Source: Cellvibrio zantedeschiae
GTDB lineage: Bacteria; Pseudomonadota; Gammaproteobacteria; Pseudomonadales; Cellvibrionaceae
Reading direction: 5' to 3'
DNA length: 64,000 bases
NCBI RefSeq assembly: GCF_014652535.1
Contig: NZ_BMYZ01000001.1
Span: 1,426,001-1,490,000, forward strand
Shown: positions 6,441 through 16,036 of the stretch, in pieces
Layout: every line of letters starts with the position of its first letter
Numbering within the stretch: the first letter of the stretch is position 1
Notes under the pieces: generated by a model
What the model was told of the DNA's origin: nothing
Databases searched by the model: none
The model's input: only the letters and a program-made list of their open reading frames with translations
Translations under genes and position numbers: made by a program

Positions 6441-9400
6441 TTACCCTACAACAATTTCAGGCTCATAAGCCAATACCGGACTCAACCATCTCTCAATTTC
6501 CTGCAAACTAATCCCCTTACGTTCCGCCAAACTCTCCACCTGATCCTTCTCAATTTTCCCCGTTGGGAAATAAACAGATTCAGGATGCGCAAAATACCAA
6601 CCCGAAACCGCAGCAGTCGGCAACATTGCGAAATGTTCGGTTAAGGTAATGCCAGTATTTGCAGTAGCATTCAACAGCTCAAACAATTGCGTTTTCTCAG
6701 TGTGATCTGGACACGCAGGATAACCCGGAGCAGGGCGGATGCCTTTGTATTGTTCTTTAATTAAATCTTCGTTAGAAAGATTTTCCTCGCGGTCATAACC
6801 CCAGAACTCTTTACGCACACGTTGATGCAAATGTTCTGCAAAAGCTTCTGCCAAGCGATCTGCAAGGGCTTTCACCATAATGCTGCTGTAATCGTCGCCG
6901 ACATTTTGGTAAGCCTTGGCAAGTTCTTCTGCACCTATACCTGCTGTTACCGCAAAGCCACCAATGTAATCTTTTTTACCAGTTTCTTTTGGTGCGACAA
7001 AATCCGCGAGTGAGAAATGTGGTTTGGTTTCCATGCCTTGTTTTAAATGTTGCTGACGAATGTGGTGCAAGGTGGAGATTTGTTTTCCGTCTGCATCGTA
7101 TACCGCTATGTCATCGTGATTTACGGTGTTGGCTGGCCAGAAGCCGATAACACCGTTGGCACTGATGCATTTTTCGTCGATAAGTTTGCGCAGCATTTTT
7201 TGTGCGTCTGCAAACAAATCGCGCGCTGCTGCACCGACGACTTCATCTTCTAAAATCTTAGGATATTTTCCAGCGAGATCCCAGCTGATAAAAAATGGTG
7301 TCCAGTCGATAAAATCAACGAGTGTATTTAAATCGTAATTTTCGAATACTTTGATACCGGTAAATGCTGGTTTGGGAGGAGTGTAATTATCCCAATCGAG
7401 TTTTAAACCTTTGGCGATAGCTTCGGGGTAGGTGCGTACTGTGCCGCGTGGTTTGCGATTGGCGTTGCGTTCGCGTACATCCGCATATTCCACTTTTAAT
7501 TTTTCTACAAAAGCGGGGCGTAGTTCATCTGATAACAGCGTACTTGCAACACCTACGGCGCGCGAGGCGTCTGCAACGTAAACAACCTGGTTGAGTTTAA
7601 ATGCTGGATCAATTTTTACCGCGGTGTGCGCTTTGGATGTTGTTGCACCACCGATCATGAGCGGTTTATTAATGCCACGGCGTTCCATTTCGCGGCCAAC
7701 AAAAACCATTTCGTCGAGCGATGGGGTAATCAAACCTGATAAGCCAATAATGTCGCAGTTTTGTTCTATAGCTGTGTCGATAATTTTATCGCAAGGTACC
7801 ATTACTCCAAGGTCAACAACTTCAAAGTTGTTGCACTGCAATACAACGCCGACAATGTTTTTGCCGATGTCATGCACGTCGCCTTTAACGGTCGCCATTA
7901 AAATTTTGCCATTGGGCTTTGAGGCTTCAGTTTTTTCGGCTTCGATAAAGGGCTGTAAATATGCAACGGATTGCTTCATTACTCGTGCGGATTTAACCAC
8001 TTGCGGCAAAAACATTTTACCTGCACCGAATAAATCACCAACCACATTCATGCCATCCATCAGTGGGCCTTCGATTACATCGAGCGGGCGAGGGTAGTGT
8101 TGGCGCGCTTCTTCGGTGTCGGCTTCAATGTGTAGCGAAATACCTTTTACCAAGGCATGTTCGATGCGTTTTGCGATAGGTAATGAACGCCATTCAGCAT
8201 CTTCTTTTACTTCGCCGGTTGAACCGTCGCCGCGATATTTTTCTGCAATGTCTAACAAAGCTTCTGTGCCGCCCGCGTGGCGGTTAAGAATTACGTCTTC
8301 AACTTTGTCTTTTAATTCCTGTGGTAAATCGTCATACACCGCCAATTGGCTGGCGTTAACGATACCCATGTTCATGCCCGCTTTAATTGCGTGGTACAAA
8401 AATACCGAGTGGATAGCTTCACGCACAGGATTGTTGCCGCGGAACGAAAAGGATACGTTTGATACGCCGCCGCTAATGCCAGCATGCGGAAGGTTTTCAC
8501 GAATCCAGCGCGTGGCTTCAATAAAGTCCACCGCGTAATTGTTGTGTTCTTCAATACCTGTTGCGACAGCAAAAATATTCGGGTCGAAAATAATATCTTC
8601 CGGTGGGAAATTTAATTTATCCACCAATGTGCGATAGGAGCGTTCGCAGATTTCACGTTTGCGTGCTTGGGTATCAGCCTGGCCGGTTTCATCAAACGCC
8701 ATGACCACAACGGCGGCGCCGTAACGCATACACAATTTTGCTTTGTGTAAGAATTCTTCTTCGCCTTCTTTCAGGCTAATGGAGTTAACAATGGGTTTGC
8801 CTTGAATGCATTTTAAACCGGCTTCAATTACTTCCCATTTGGATGAATCCACCATGATGGGCACGCGCGAAATATCGGGTTCGCCCGCAATCAGGTTTAA
8901 AAATTTCACCATGGCTTTTTCGGCATCTAACATGCCTTCGTCCATGTTGATGTCGATAATCTGCGCGCCGTTTTCAACTTGCTCCAAGGCAACTTCGAGT
9001 GCGGTGGAGTAATCTTCTTCTACGATTAATTTTTTGAAACGCGCAGAGCCGGTAACGTTGCAGCGTTCGCCGACGTTTACGAATAATGAATCTGCCAGAA
9101 TGTTGAAAGGTTCCAAACCGGACAAGCGGCATGCGGGTTCAATATCAGGAATTTTACGTGGTGGATATTTTGCAACCGCATCTGCAATGGCTTTGATATG
9201 TGCAGGAGATGTACCGCAACAGCCGCCGATAATATTTAAGAATCCACTCGCCGCAAACTCTTCAACAATCTCTACCATTTCTTGCGCAGTTTGATCATAT
9301 TCACCGAATTCGTTTGGCAAGCCCGCATTGGGGTGTGCGCTGACAAAACAATTTGCCACGCGAGACATTTCTTGCACATATTGACGCAATTCTTTTGCGC

Positions 9401-10163
9401 CGAGTGCACAGTTCAAGCCCATGCTGAGTGGTTTGGCGTGAGCGAGTGAATTATAAAATGCTTCAGTCGTTTGGCCTGAAAGTGTGCGGCCAGAGGCATC
9501 AGTAATGGTGCCAGAAATCATAATCGGCAATTCAAAACCGTGATCGTCAAAATATTTTTTCACGGCAAACACAGCGGCTTTAGCGTTGAGCGTATCGAAA
9601 ATAGTTTCGATCAATAAAATATCCGCGCCGCCCTCGACTAAGCCATCAATGGATTCCAGATAGTTTTCTACCAGCTCATCAAAAGTAACGTTGCGCGCGC
9701 TGGGATCGTTTACGTCAGGCGAAATAGAGCAAGTGCGACTGGTTGGGCCAAGTACGCCAGCAACAAAGCGCGGTTTGGCTGGATTTTTTGCCGTCATTTC
9801 ATCGCATAATTCGCGGGCCAATTTCGCAGAGGCAAAATTCAACTCGTGCGTTAAATCTTCCATGTCGTAATCGGCCATGGAAATGCGTGTAGAGTTGAAG
9901 GTGTTGGTTTCTAAAATATCTGCACCGGCTTCCAAATAGCTGCGTTGAATTTCGCGGATGACTTCTGGTTTGGTAATGGACAACAAATCGTTATTGCCTG
10001 CGATATCCATGTGGTAATTGGCAAAACGCTCGCCACGATAATCCGCTTCCTGCAATTTATAACTTTGGATCATGGTGCCCATGGCTCCATCCAAAATCAG
10101 AATGCGCTGCTTGATAGCTTCGTGAAGATTGTGGATACGGGCTTGGCGTGCGTGATTGCTCAT
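6441..10163 (-). CDS. metH: Cobalamin-dependent methionine synthase
   Basis: A 1240-residue full-length MetH. It transfers methyl from 5-methyltetrahydrofolate to homocysteine through B12, yielding methionine. Domains in order: homocysteine-binding barrel (about 15-335) with the zinc cysteines in [10 protein letters not shown] and GGCCGTSP; pterin-binding domain (about 360-620) beginning [14 protein letters not shown]12 cap and binding domain with [10 protein letters not shown], whose His764 is the lower cobalt ligand; and the AdoMet reactivation domain (about 910-1240) with [15 protein letters not shown]. All key motifs are intact. AAAGG precedes the ATG, and a 10-bp palindrome lies about 30 bases upstream. 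Confidence 0.98.
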   Translation of the reverse strand: MSNHARQARIHNLHEAIKQRILILDGAMGTMIQSYKLQEADYRGERFANYHMDIAGNNDLLSITKPEVIREIQRSYLEAGADILETNTFNSTRISMADYDMEDLTHELNFASAKLARELCDEMTAKNPAKPRFVAGVLGPTSRTCSISPDVNDPSARNVTFDELVENYLESIDGLVEGGADILLIETIFDTLNAKAAVFAVKKYFDDHGFELPIMISGTITDASGRTLSGQTTEAFYNSLAHAKPLSMGLNCALGAKELRQYVQEMSRVANCFVSAHPNAGLPNEFGEYDQTAQEMVEIVEEFAASGFLNIIGGCCGTSPAHIKAIADAVAKYPPRKIPDIEPACRLSGLEPFNILADSLFVNVGERCNVTGSARFKKLIVEEDYSTALEVALEQVENGAQIIDINMDEGMLDAEKAMVKFLNLIAGEPDISRVPIMVDSSKWEVIEAGLKCIQGKPIVNSISLKEGEEEFLHKAKLCMRYGAAVVVMAFDETGQADTQARKREICERSYRTLVDKLNFPPEDIIFDPNIFAVATGIEEHNNYAVDFIEATRWIRENLPHAGISGGVSNVSFSFRGNNPVREAIHSVFLYHAIKAGMNMGIVNASQLAVYDDLPQELKDKVEDVILNRHAGGTEALLDIAEKYRGDGSTGEVKEDAEWRSLPIAKRIEHALVKGISLHIEADTEEARQHYPRPLDVIEGPLMDGMNVVGDLFGAGKMFLPQVVKSARVMKQSVAYLQPFIEAEKTEASKPNGKILMATVKGDVHDIGKNIVGVVLQCNNFEVVDLGVMVPCDKIIDTAIEQNCDIIGLSGLITPSLDEMVFVGREMERRGINKPLMIGGATTSKAHTAVKIDPAFKLNQVVYVADASRAVGVASTLLSDELRPAFVEKLKVEYADVRERNANRKPRGTVRTYPEAIAKGLKLDWDNYTPPKPAFTGIKVFENYDLNTLVDFIDWTPFFISWDLAGKYPKILEDEVVGAAARDLFADAQKMLRKLIDEKCISANGVIGFWPANTVNHDDIAVYDADGKQISTLHHIRQQHLKQGMETKPHFSLADFVAPKETGKKDYIGGFAVTAGIGAEELAKAYQNVGDDYSSIMVKALADRLAEAFAEHLHQRVRKEFWGYDREENLSNEDLIKEQYKGIRPAPGYPACPDHTEKTQLFELLNATANTGITLTEHFAMLPTAAVSGWYFAHPESVYFPTGKIEKDQVESLAERKGISLQEIERWLSPVLAYEPEIVVG

Positions 10164-10193
10164 GGAAAACCTTTCAGATCATATACTTTGAAA

Positions 10194-10219
10194 TCTATAT
10201 CAAAAGTTATTGATATAGA
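10194..10219. promoter_or_regulatory. Palindrome upstream of metH, candidate SahR-type operator
   Basis: TCTATATCAA (10194-10203) pairs perfectly with TTGATATAGA (10210-10219) around a 6-nt AAGTTA centre. It starts 31 bases upstream of the metH ATG, where a repressor site would be expected. The ATATCA...TGATAT form recalls the binding palindromes reported for SahR, the ArsR-family regulator of methionine-cycle genes. This match is from memory and is an inference. Confidence 0.45.
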
Positions 10220-10485
10220 GAAAATGGCGCGAATTCTACCAGACCTGCACTGGCTGGGCGACTAAAAACCCGCCGGACGTTAAATAGCTAGGATTAAGCT
10301 TAATCCCTAATGGCTGAACTTGCTGGTTTGTGACGAACATCTGCGTGGATGTGAGATGCGAAAGGGCGTTAACGTACAGTAAATAATCAAGAATAGGCGA
10401 CAATATAATTTCATTTAACCAGCCGTAGTGACCAGAGCGTGGCAATTTTAAAGCGCCTTGGCACAGTGAAGGATTAGAGGTGAAT
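10220..10485. other. Intergenic region between metH and the divergent PQQ-dehydrogenase gene
   Basis: Apart from the palindrome just to the left, I see no gene, RNA structure or further clear operator here. It must hold the promoter of the rightward gene, but no convincing -35/-10 pair stands out. The leftward open frame covering 10236-10790 is a shadow. Confidence 0.5.
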
Positions 10486-12762
10486 ATGAGCTTGTTGCGC
10501 AATCTACTGTTGGGGTTTGCCTGTTTAATCGTCGCAGCCTGTGGTGGCGGTGGCTCGAATACTTCTGCTCCTCCACAAATATCCAGCGTACCGGCGGTTA
10601 GCTCATCATCTAGCCAAAGCTCCGCCGCACAGACGTCCTCATCATCCAGCAGCCCTGCCGCAATAGTGGGCCTTGATTCGCGCCCCTCCAACACAAGTTG
10701 TTTGGCTCCGGAACCGGTCAGCGACAATTCGGGTGCAATTAGTTGGGTAAGGGCTTTCACGGCATTACCCTCCGTGAGTGCGCCGTCCACTTTGTTTCAA
10801 TTACCCGGGGATACTTCCCATTGGTATGTTGCGCGCCAGGCTGGCTATATATTGCGGTTTGACAATATTGCATCGGCCAATCAATTAACAGAAGTGTTGA
10901 ATATCGATAGTAAAGTCGACTCCGGCGCTAACGAAATGGGGCTTCTTGGTGTTGCGCCTCATCCAGATTTTATTAACAACCGCTACGTATTTTTGTATTA
11001 CACCGGGCGCTCGGCGAATAACGATATTGAAACGCGAATTGCGCGTTACAAGGTGCAAACTAATGGTATGTTTGATCTTGCATCTGAATTAATTATTTTG
11101 CGATTCAACCGTCCGTTTGGAAACCATTTGGGTGGCCAAATAGCCTTTGATCAGCAGGGCTATTTGTATATTGCTTCTGGTGATGGCGGCTCCGGCGGTG
11201 ACCCCTTGAATATGGGGCAAAATCTAAATGAATTGCTAGGGAAAATTTTACGCATTGATGTCGATAAAACTGAAAACGGAAAAAATTACGCGATCCCGGC
11301 TGACAATCCTTTTGCAAACACCCCCAATGCGCGAGCAGAAATTTGGGCTTACGGTTTGCGCAACCCCTGGCGATTCAGCTTCGATAAAACGACTAATGAT
11401 TTGTGGGTAGGTGATGTTGGCCAGAGCGCGTGGGAAGAAATTAATCTAATCACCCGCGGCGGAAATTATGGTTGGGGTGAGATGGAAGGCGATTCCTGTT
11501 ACAGCGGACGGCCGCAGTGTTCAACCGCTAATAAAATAAAACCGCTTTATGCAATAAGCCAGAATTCGGGCGCGTGTTCGGTGATAGGTGGTTATGTTTA
11601 CCGCGGTGCAATTTATTCGGCAGCCTACGGAAAATATTTTTACACAGATTATTGTGAGCACACCATAAGGTCCATTACCCAAAATGCAGATAACACCTTA
11701 AAACATGCATCTTATGGCAGTTTTCCGGTAAGCATTGTTTCGTTTGCGCAAGATAACCAAGGTGAATTATTGGCGATCGGGCAGGGCTCATCTGGTCAGC
11801 AAATTTATAAATTACAAGCGGCTTCTGTGAATACACAAGCGGGTTCCATGGCAAATAAATTATCAGATACGGGTTGCGTAACTAAAACTAAACCGATAGA
11901 AGCAGCCAGCGGATTAATTCCCTACGCAGTCAATAGTCCGCTCTGGTCCGACGGTGCCGATAAACAACGTTATTTAAGTTTGCCCAATAATACTCAGATC
12001 ACCGTGGCGAGTAATGGCGATTTTAATTTCCCCATCGGCTCCGTGTTAATGAAGCATTTTAAATTCGGTGAAAAATTTGTAGAGACACGTTTATTTACAC
12101 ACAGCAAAACTGGTTGGCAGGGTTTCAGTTACGAATGGAATGATGCGCAAACCGAAGCAACTTTGTTAAGCGGTGCGAAAGACAAACTCGTAAACAATGT
12201 TAATTGGCATTTTCCCAGCGCGGGGCAATGCCTGGAATGCCATACCTCAGCAGCAGGTTTTTCGTTGGGGCTGGAAACGAAACAATTGAATAGCGATTTG
12301 CTTTATCCAGCAACTCAAAAAACCGCTAATCAACTCACCACGCTGGCGCACATTGGAATGTTTTCTTCGCCATTAACGAGTGAACAAAAAACCGAAAAAC
12401 TATATTCGCTCAGCGATACCCAAGCTACCAGTTCGCAAAAAGCGCGCAGCTATCTACACACCAATTGCGCCAATTGTCATCAACCCAATGGTCCCGCGCC
12501 GGTGAATATTGATTTGCGGATAACTGCCTCACTAACGCAGATGAAAGTCTGCAACATAGCGCCAACAGCAGGTGACCTGGGAATTGTTAATGCGAAAATT
12601 GTGGCCGCTGGCGACCCCCAAAAATCCATTTTATTGAAGCGTATGCAGACCACAGATAACACCCAAATGCCGCCTTTGGCGCATTCGGTTATAGATACCC
12701 AAGCGGTACAAGTTGTAAGTGAGTGGATTACGAGCTTGCAGACCTGTGGGGCGGATCAATAA
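10486..12762 (+). CDS. Lipoprotein fusion: PQQ sugar (sorbosone-type) dehydrogenase plus dihaem cytochrome c
   Basis: The ATG at 10486 has AGAGG five bases upstream, better than the GTG at 10480. A lipobox ends at Cys19 (VAAC), followed by GGGG and a poly-serine linker (to about residue 62) typical of Cellvibrio exported proteins. Residues ~85-450 match the PQQ-dependent glucose/sorbosone dehydrogenase propeller (GLLGVAPHPDF, GQIAFDQQGYLYIASGDGG, IWAYGLRNPWR, DVGQSAWEEIN). The rest resembles the SO2930/HNE_0200-type cytochrome region, with haem motifs CLECH (582-586) and CANCH (661-665). It probably oxidises a sugar or aldehyde at the outer surface or periplasm and passes electrons to its own haems. 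The substrate is unknown. Confidence 0.85.
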   Translation: MSLLRNLLLGFACLIVAACGGGGSNTSAPPQISSVPAVSSSSSQSSAAQTSSSSSSPAAIVGLDSRPSNTSCLAPEPVSDNSGAISWVRAFTALPSVSAPSTLFQLPGDTSHWYVARQAGYILRFDNIASANQLTEVLNIDSKVDSGANEMGLLGVAPHPDFINNRYVFLYYTGRSANNDIETRIARYKVQTNGMFDLASELIILRFNRPFGNHLGGQIAFDQQGYLYIASGDGGSGGDPLNMGQNLNELLGKILRIDVDKTENGKNYAIPADNPFANTPNARAEIWAYGLRNPWRFSFDKTTNDLWVGDVGQSAWEEINLITRGGNYGWGEMEGDSCYSGRPQCSTANKIKPLYAISQNSGACSVIGGYVYRGAIYSAAYGKYFYTDYCEHTIRSITQNADNTLKHASYGSFPVSIVSFAQDNQGELLAIGQGSSGQQIYKLQAASVNTQAGSMANKLSDTGCVTKTKPIEAASGLIPYAVNSPLWSDGADKQRYLSLPNNTQITVASNGDFNFPIGSVLMKHFKFGEKFVETRLFTHSKTGWQGFSYEWNDAQTEATLLSGAKDKLVNNVNWHFPSAGQCLECHTSAAGFSLGLETKQLNSDLLYPATQKTANQLTTLAHIGMFSSPLTSEQKTEKLYSLSDTQATSSQKARSYLHTNCANCHQPNGPAPVNIDLRITASLTQMKVCNIAPTAGDLGIVNAKIVAAGDPQKSILLKRMQTTDNTQMPPLAHSVIDTQAVQVVSEWITSLQTCGADQ

Positions 12763-12886
12763 TAACCATAGTTTTTTTGGCGTTTATCTCTGAAGACGAT
12801 TGCAGTAGAATACCTGAGTAATTTAATCAGGTATAAGTTTGCGGGCGTATCAAGCCCCGCAAACCGGCAGAGAGAGTGGCGTAAAC

Positions 12887-13474
12887 ATGGTAAATGTTGA
12901 TATTACAGAATCAGCACAGGATTACTTGAGAGGCTTGCTGGACAAGCAAAAAGACAATGAAAACATTGGCATACGCATGTTTGTGGCCAACCCGGGCACC
13001 TCACAGGCGGAAACCTGCATTGCCTATTGTCGCCCCGGTGAAGAAAAGCCGGATGATGAAATTGTCGAGCTAAAAGGCTTTAAAGCGTATTTTGAAGGCC
13101 GCAGTTTGCCATTTTTGGTAGACGCAAAAGTAGATTATTCAGCAGATCGTATGGGTGGCCAGCTCACTATTCGTGCGCCTAACAGCAAAATGCCGCAAGT
13201 GAATGCCGATAGCCCGCTGGAAGATCGCATCAACTATGTTCTGTATAACGACGTAAACCCAAGCCTGGCATCCCACGGCGGTAACGTTAGCTTGGTTGAA
13301 GTTACCGATGATATGTACGCTATTTTGAAATTTGGCGGCGGTTGCCAAGGCTGTGGTTCAGTAGCCATTACCCTTAAGCAAGGTATTGAAGTGCAGCTGA
13401 TGGATAAGTTGCCTGAATTGAAAGGCATCCGCGATGTGACCGACCATTCGGATCGTACTAACGCTTACATGTAA
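12887..13474 (+). CDS. nfuA: Fe-S cluster biogenesis/carrier protein NfuA
   Basis: A 195-residue protein from the ATG at 12887 (MVNVDITES); the frame is open from a TTG at 12839, but the added residues are not family-like. The N-terminal half is the degenerate A-type (IscA-like) domain, and the C-terminal half is the Nfu domain with [20 protein letters not shown], where the CxxC pair binds a [4Fe-4S] cluster at the dimer interface. It delivers clusters to target proteins, especially under oxidative stress or iron limitation (E. coli knowledge). A strong terminator follows. Confidence 0.95.
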   Translation: MVNVDITESAQDYLRGLLDKQKDNENIGIRMFVANPGTSQAETCIAYCRPGEEKPDDEIVELKGFKAYFEGRSLPFLVDAKVDYSADRMGGQLTIRAPNSKMPQVNADSPLEDRINYVLYNDVNPSLASHGGNVSLVEVTDDMYAILKFGGGCQGCGSVAITLKQGIEVQLMDKLPELKGIRDVTDHSDRTNAYM

Positions 13475-13496
13475 ATAGCTTCGATTTCTACCATAA

Positions 13497-13520
13497 AAAA
13501 ACCGCCTTTTGGCGGTTTTT
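13497..13520. terminator. Bidirectional terminator between nfuA and exbD
   Basis: Perfect 10-bp stem AAAAACCGCC/GGCGGTTTTT with a TTTT loop, between convergent nfuA and exbD. Confidence 0.85.
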
Positions 13521-13539
13521 GTTTTTGGATGTCCGAGCT

Positions 13540-13950
13540 TTACTGCCCTGGCTCACTAACAAACCCCAGCTTTAAAATTCCCGCCCGCTGTACGCTCGCC
13601 ATGACTTTCATAACGTGTTCGTAGGCTACTTTGCGATCACCGCGAATATGAATTTCGGGTTGAGGCTGTTTAGTGGATTCAGCGCTTAAGCGAGACTGCA
13701 ATTCCTGCTCGGTGATATCCGTTTCGTTCCAGTGAATCTTGCCATCGGCGGTAACCGTTAAGTTAATGGTTTCCGGTTTAATGTCATTCAGGGTGTTATC
13801 GGCACGCGGTAAATCCACTTTTACCGAATGGGTGATAACCGGTACGGCAATAATAAAAATAATCAGCAACACCAACATCACATCCACCAGGGGCGTCATG
13901 TTGATGTCACTCATGTCTTTATCGTCTTCAAAATCACTACCAAAGGCCAT
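13540..13950 (-). CDS. exbD: TonB-system energizer ExbD
   Basis: A 136-residue inner-membrane protein with one N-terminal helix (about 20-42) that carries the conserved proton-pathway aspartate Asp23 in NMTPLVDVMLVLLIIF. A periplasmic domain follows with the expected KVDLPRA and HIRGDRKVAYEHVMKVM signatures. With ExbB it converts proton motive force into TonB movement. It is the third gene of the leftward tonB-exbB-exbD unit, starting 14 bases after exbB, so it is surely co-transcribed. Confidence 0.95.
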   Translation of the reverse strand: MAFGSDFEDDKDMSDINMTPLVDVMLVLLIIFIIAVPVITHSVKVDLPRADNTLNDIKPETINLTVTADGKIHWNETDITEQELQSRLSAESTKQPQPEIHIRGDRKVAYEHVMKVMASVQRAGILKLGFVSEPGQ

Positions 13951-13964
13951 GATCGTCTCCTGAA

Positions 13965-14693
13965 TTATTCAGCTTTTGAGCGAATGGATTTGACCAGGGC
14001 GCCGTTGGTTTTGCTGCTGGCTGGCGGTGCACCCGTTAGGAAATAAGCATGTAATTGGTGTGCGAAGCGGTTGAGTTTGGCGCTTACCGTGCGGTTGCCG
14101 CGGTTGATGGCGTTGTAACCAAGCACAGCGGGAATCGCTACTACCAAACCGAAAGCCGTCATGATCAATGCTTCGCCTACCGGGCCTGCAATTTTGTCGA
14201 TGCTTGCTGAACCGTTTACGCCAATGCTAACCAGCGCATGGTAAATGCCCCAAACCGTACCGAATAAACCCACGAAAGGCGCTGTTGAACCCACGGAGGC
14301 AAGTACAGCCAGGCCGCGTTGTAATTTATCGGTGCTTTGGTCAATTGAATCTTTCAAACACGCCGTAAGCCAATCAGATAGTGGCAAGTTGCCGTGCAAG
14401 TCGGTCTTGTGGTTTTGGTGATGGTCGAGGGCAGCCTGGCCTTCTTCAGCCAAATGACGATAGGGGTTATCGTTGCGATCAGTACCTAACACATGCAAGC
14501 CTTCGGCAAAGCTTTGCGCGTGCCAAAAATCCGAGAGCGCCTGGTTTGGTTTGCGAAGTCGCGCCAATCCCCATGTGCGCAAAACGATGACAAACCAACT
14601 CACAATAGACATAAGAAATAAAATAATCGCAACGGTTTTGATAACCGCATCGCCCTGGAGCCAGATGGACGCTATACCATAGGGAGAGTTCAT
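13965..14693 (-). CDS. exbB: TonB-system proton channel ExbB (MotA/TolQ/ExbB family)
   Basis: A 242-residue protein with three membrane helices (near 15-35, 133-157 and 172-195). It has the family signature LASVGSTAPFVGLFGTVWGI in the second helix and GPVGEALIMTAFGLVVAIPAVLGYN in the third. The N-terminus is short, as in the ExbB2/TolQ-like forms found beside siderophore receptors. It forms the pentameric channel around ExbD. Start codon and position between tonB and exbD fit an operon; the gap to tonB is 20 bases. Confidence 0.93.
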   Translation of the reverse strand: MNSPYGIASIWLQGDAVIKTVAIILFLMSIVSWFVIVLRTWGLARLRKPNQALSDFWHAQSFAEGLHVLGTDRNDNPYRHLAEEGQAALDHHQNHKTDLHGNLPLSDWLTACLKDSIDQSTDKLQRGLAVLASVGSTAPFVGLFGTVWGIYHALVSIGVNGSASIDKIAGPVGEALIMTAFGLVVAIPAVLGYNAINRGNRTVSAKLNRFAHQLHAYFLTGAPPASSKTNGALVKSIRSKAE

Positions 14694-14713
14694 AGTTGCC
14701 TCGTTAACTACAT

Positions 14714-15331
14714 TTATCTGTTAAGTGAAAATTCAATCGGTAATTCATACCAAAAATCTATAGATTCGCTCCCGCGTTTGGCTGGAACGAAATGCCAATT
14801 TTTAACGGCGCGCAGTGCTGCTTCATCCAAACGGTCAGAGCCGCTGGACGTTTTCAAACGAAGATCGCCCAAGCTGCCGTCTGCCTTAACCAAGACTTCC
14901 AGCACTACGGTTCCTTGCTCACGCAACCGGCGCGATTGGGTGGGGTAGACGGGAGCGGGGTTATTGAGATGGCTTGCATCTGCCTGGGGTGGAACAACCG
15001 GCGCCGACGTTGGCTCGGCAGATTTCACCGGATTATCTACTGGCGGCGCGGGCTCTGGCTGTGCTTCCTGTTGAATAGCACGATCTGATGCGGGCGCTTT
15101 GGGTAAAGGAATTTTGGGAGCTACTACGGGCTTTTGCTCTGGCGGCGGGGGAGGCGTTGGCTCAAGCGGCTTGGTAACTGGCTCGCTGGATACGATCATT
15201 CCCTGAATTGTAGGTAGTTCAATCACCACTGGCGCAGCAGCTTGACGAGCAAGAAGCACGGCGCCTAAAACTGCGAAGTGGACTAGCACCACAATTAATA
15301 AGGAGTAATGAGCAGCGTATTTGGATTTCAT
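14714..15331 (-). CDS. tonB: TonB energy-transducing protein
   Basis: About 205 residues from the ATG at 15331 (MKSKYAAHYS). The frame is open up to a GTG at 15394, but that start would place a Fur box inside the gene, so the shorter form is preferred. It has an N-terminal signal anchor (about 10-30), a Pro-rich periplasmic spacer (about 55-115: TPPPPPEQKP, APPVDNP) and a C-terminal TonB domain beginning YPTQSRRLREQGTVVLEVLV, with LDEAALRAVKNWHFVPAKRG. It transmits ExbBD energy to the outer-membrane receptors downstream in this window. Confidence 0.93.
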   Translation of the reverse strand: MKSKYAAHYSLLIVVLVHFAVLGAVLLARQAAAPVVIELPTIQGMIVSSEPVTKPLEPTPPPPPEQKPVVAPKIPLPKAPASDRAIQQEAQPEPAPPVDNPVKSAEPTSAPVVPPQADASHLNNPAPVYPTQSRRLREQGTVVLEVLVKADGSLGDLRLKTSSGSDRLDEAALRAVKNWHFVPAKRGSESIDFWYELPIEFSLNR

Positions 15332-15369
15332 TAATAGCGGATACTGGAAAGCAAAAGGTCTATGCTGCA

Positions 15370-15388
15370 AATGATAATATTTATCATT
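15370..15388. promoter_or_regulatory. Fur box in the tonB promoter
   Basis: The 19-bp near-palindrome AATGATAATATTTATCATT lies 39-57 bases upstream of the chosen tonB start. It matches the Fur consensus built of GATAAT/ATTATC units, implying iron repression of tonB-exbB-exbD. Confidence 0.8.
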
Positions 15389-15509
15389 CGTCACTGCAAT
15401 CTATTTCCGTTGGTCCCTAGCCAGGCCTACCCCCATAGCCCAATGCTCAGACATAAGTCATTTATACAAACGCTTAGTTCCCTCTTGCGTAATCGCTCTC
15501 TTTGGGTTT

Positions 15510-15532
15510 AATGATAATTATTCTCAATAATG
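15510..15532. promoter_or_regulatory. Fur-box-like site 1 between tonB and the sigma2-like gene
   Basis: Core TGATAATTATTCTCAATAA at 15512-15530. It lies in the divergent region and could serve either direction; most of its positions match the 19-bp Fur consensus. Confidence 0.6.
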
Positions 15533-15569
15533 CTTGTTTTGATCAGAAACCTTGTGTTAGCTTTGTCTT

Positions 15570-15592
15570 AAATGAGAATTATTCTTATTAAT
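15570..15592. promoter_or_regulatory. Fur-box-like site 2 upstream of the sigma2-like gene
   Basis: Core AATGAGAATTATTCTTATT at 15571-15589, about 32 bases before the ATG at 15624. Good match to GAGAATNATTCTC-type Fur sites. Confidence 0.7.
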
Positions 15593-15623
15593 ATGGGCGT
15601 TGATATCACAAGAGGGTTTTTCT

Positions 15624-15887
15624 ATGCGCGAAGCTACGAGTGGTCGAGAGCTAAAGTTTGAGGATTTTCAGGAAGAGCTTTTTGTTTTTCTGGCCCGGCG
15701 ATTCGGATCTATCGCCTTGGCAGAAAGAATCAGCAAGGAAATGAAAACGCGTATAAATGAATCGGACGTGCTGGGCCTGGTGGGAAATCCCAAGGTGTAT
15801 TTAAGCAGCTACGGTCTGTCACTGGGATTACAGTTCCTTCAGGAAGAGTTGGGAATTAGCCCGCATCACAGGAATTTGCGTCAATAA
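15624..15887 (+). CDS. Small protein resembling region 2 of a FecI-type ECF sigma factor
   Basis: An 87-residue protein with GAGGG eight bases before its ATG. The order of features ELFVFLARRFGSIALAERIS, then VGNPKVYLSS, then LGLQFLQEELG parallels the sigma2 segment of FecI-like ECF factors (ELxRFLxRRLGSxxLAxDxxQE ... NPRAYLxxxxxNLALDxLR). Region 4, which contacts the -35 element, is absent; the gene stops about where the linker would begin. Two Fur-box-like sites lie upstream, as is usual for fecI genes. It could be a remnant, a modulator of a full sigma factor, or an unrelated helical protein. The resemblance was judged by eye. Confidence 0.45.
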   Translation: MREATSGRELKFEDFQEELFVFLARRFGSIALAERISKEMKTRINESDVLGLVGNPKVYLSSYGLSLGLQFLQEELGISPHHRNLRQ

Positions 15888-16036
15888 GGGATGCATGTAC
15901 ACCTACATAAAAAGGCTTGTTTTAACGCGTGGATAATTCTGAAATTGTGTGGATGACATCTCTCCTGTATTGAACAATAATGTTTCGTTTTCTGCATAAA
16001 CAGGGCGTTACATTTTTATTCGATGAGGGTACTGAT

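Noticed and set aside
7591-8097. Rightward 168-codon frame inside metH
   Set aside because: Antisense shadow of a highly conserved gene.
10164-10485. Possible cobalamin or SAM riboswitch upstream of metH
   Set aside because: No B12 box or SAM/SAH riboswitch core could be recognised; only the palindrome was found.
10236-10790. Leftward open frame of 184 codons opposite the PQQ fusion gene start
   Set aside because: It overlaps the signal and linker region of a clear lipoprotein gene on the other strand, is low-complexity and has no family-like motif.
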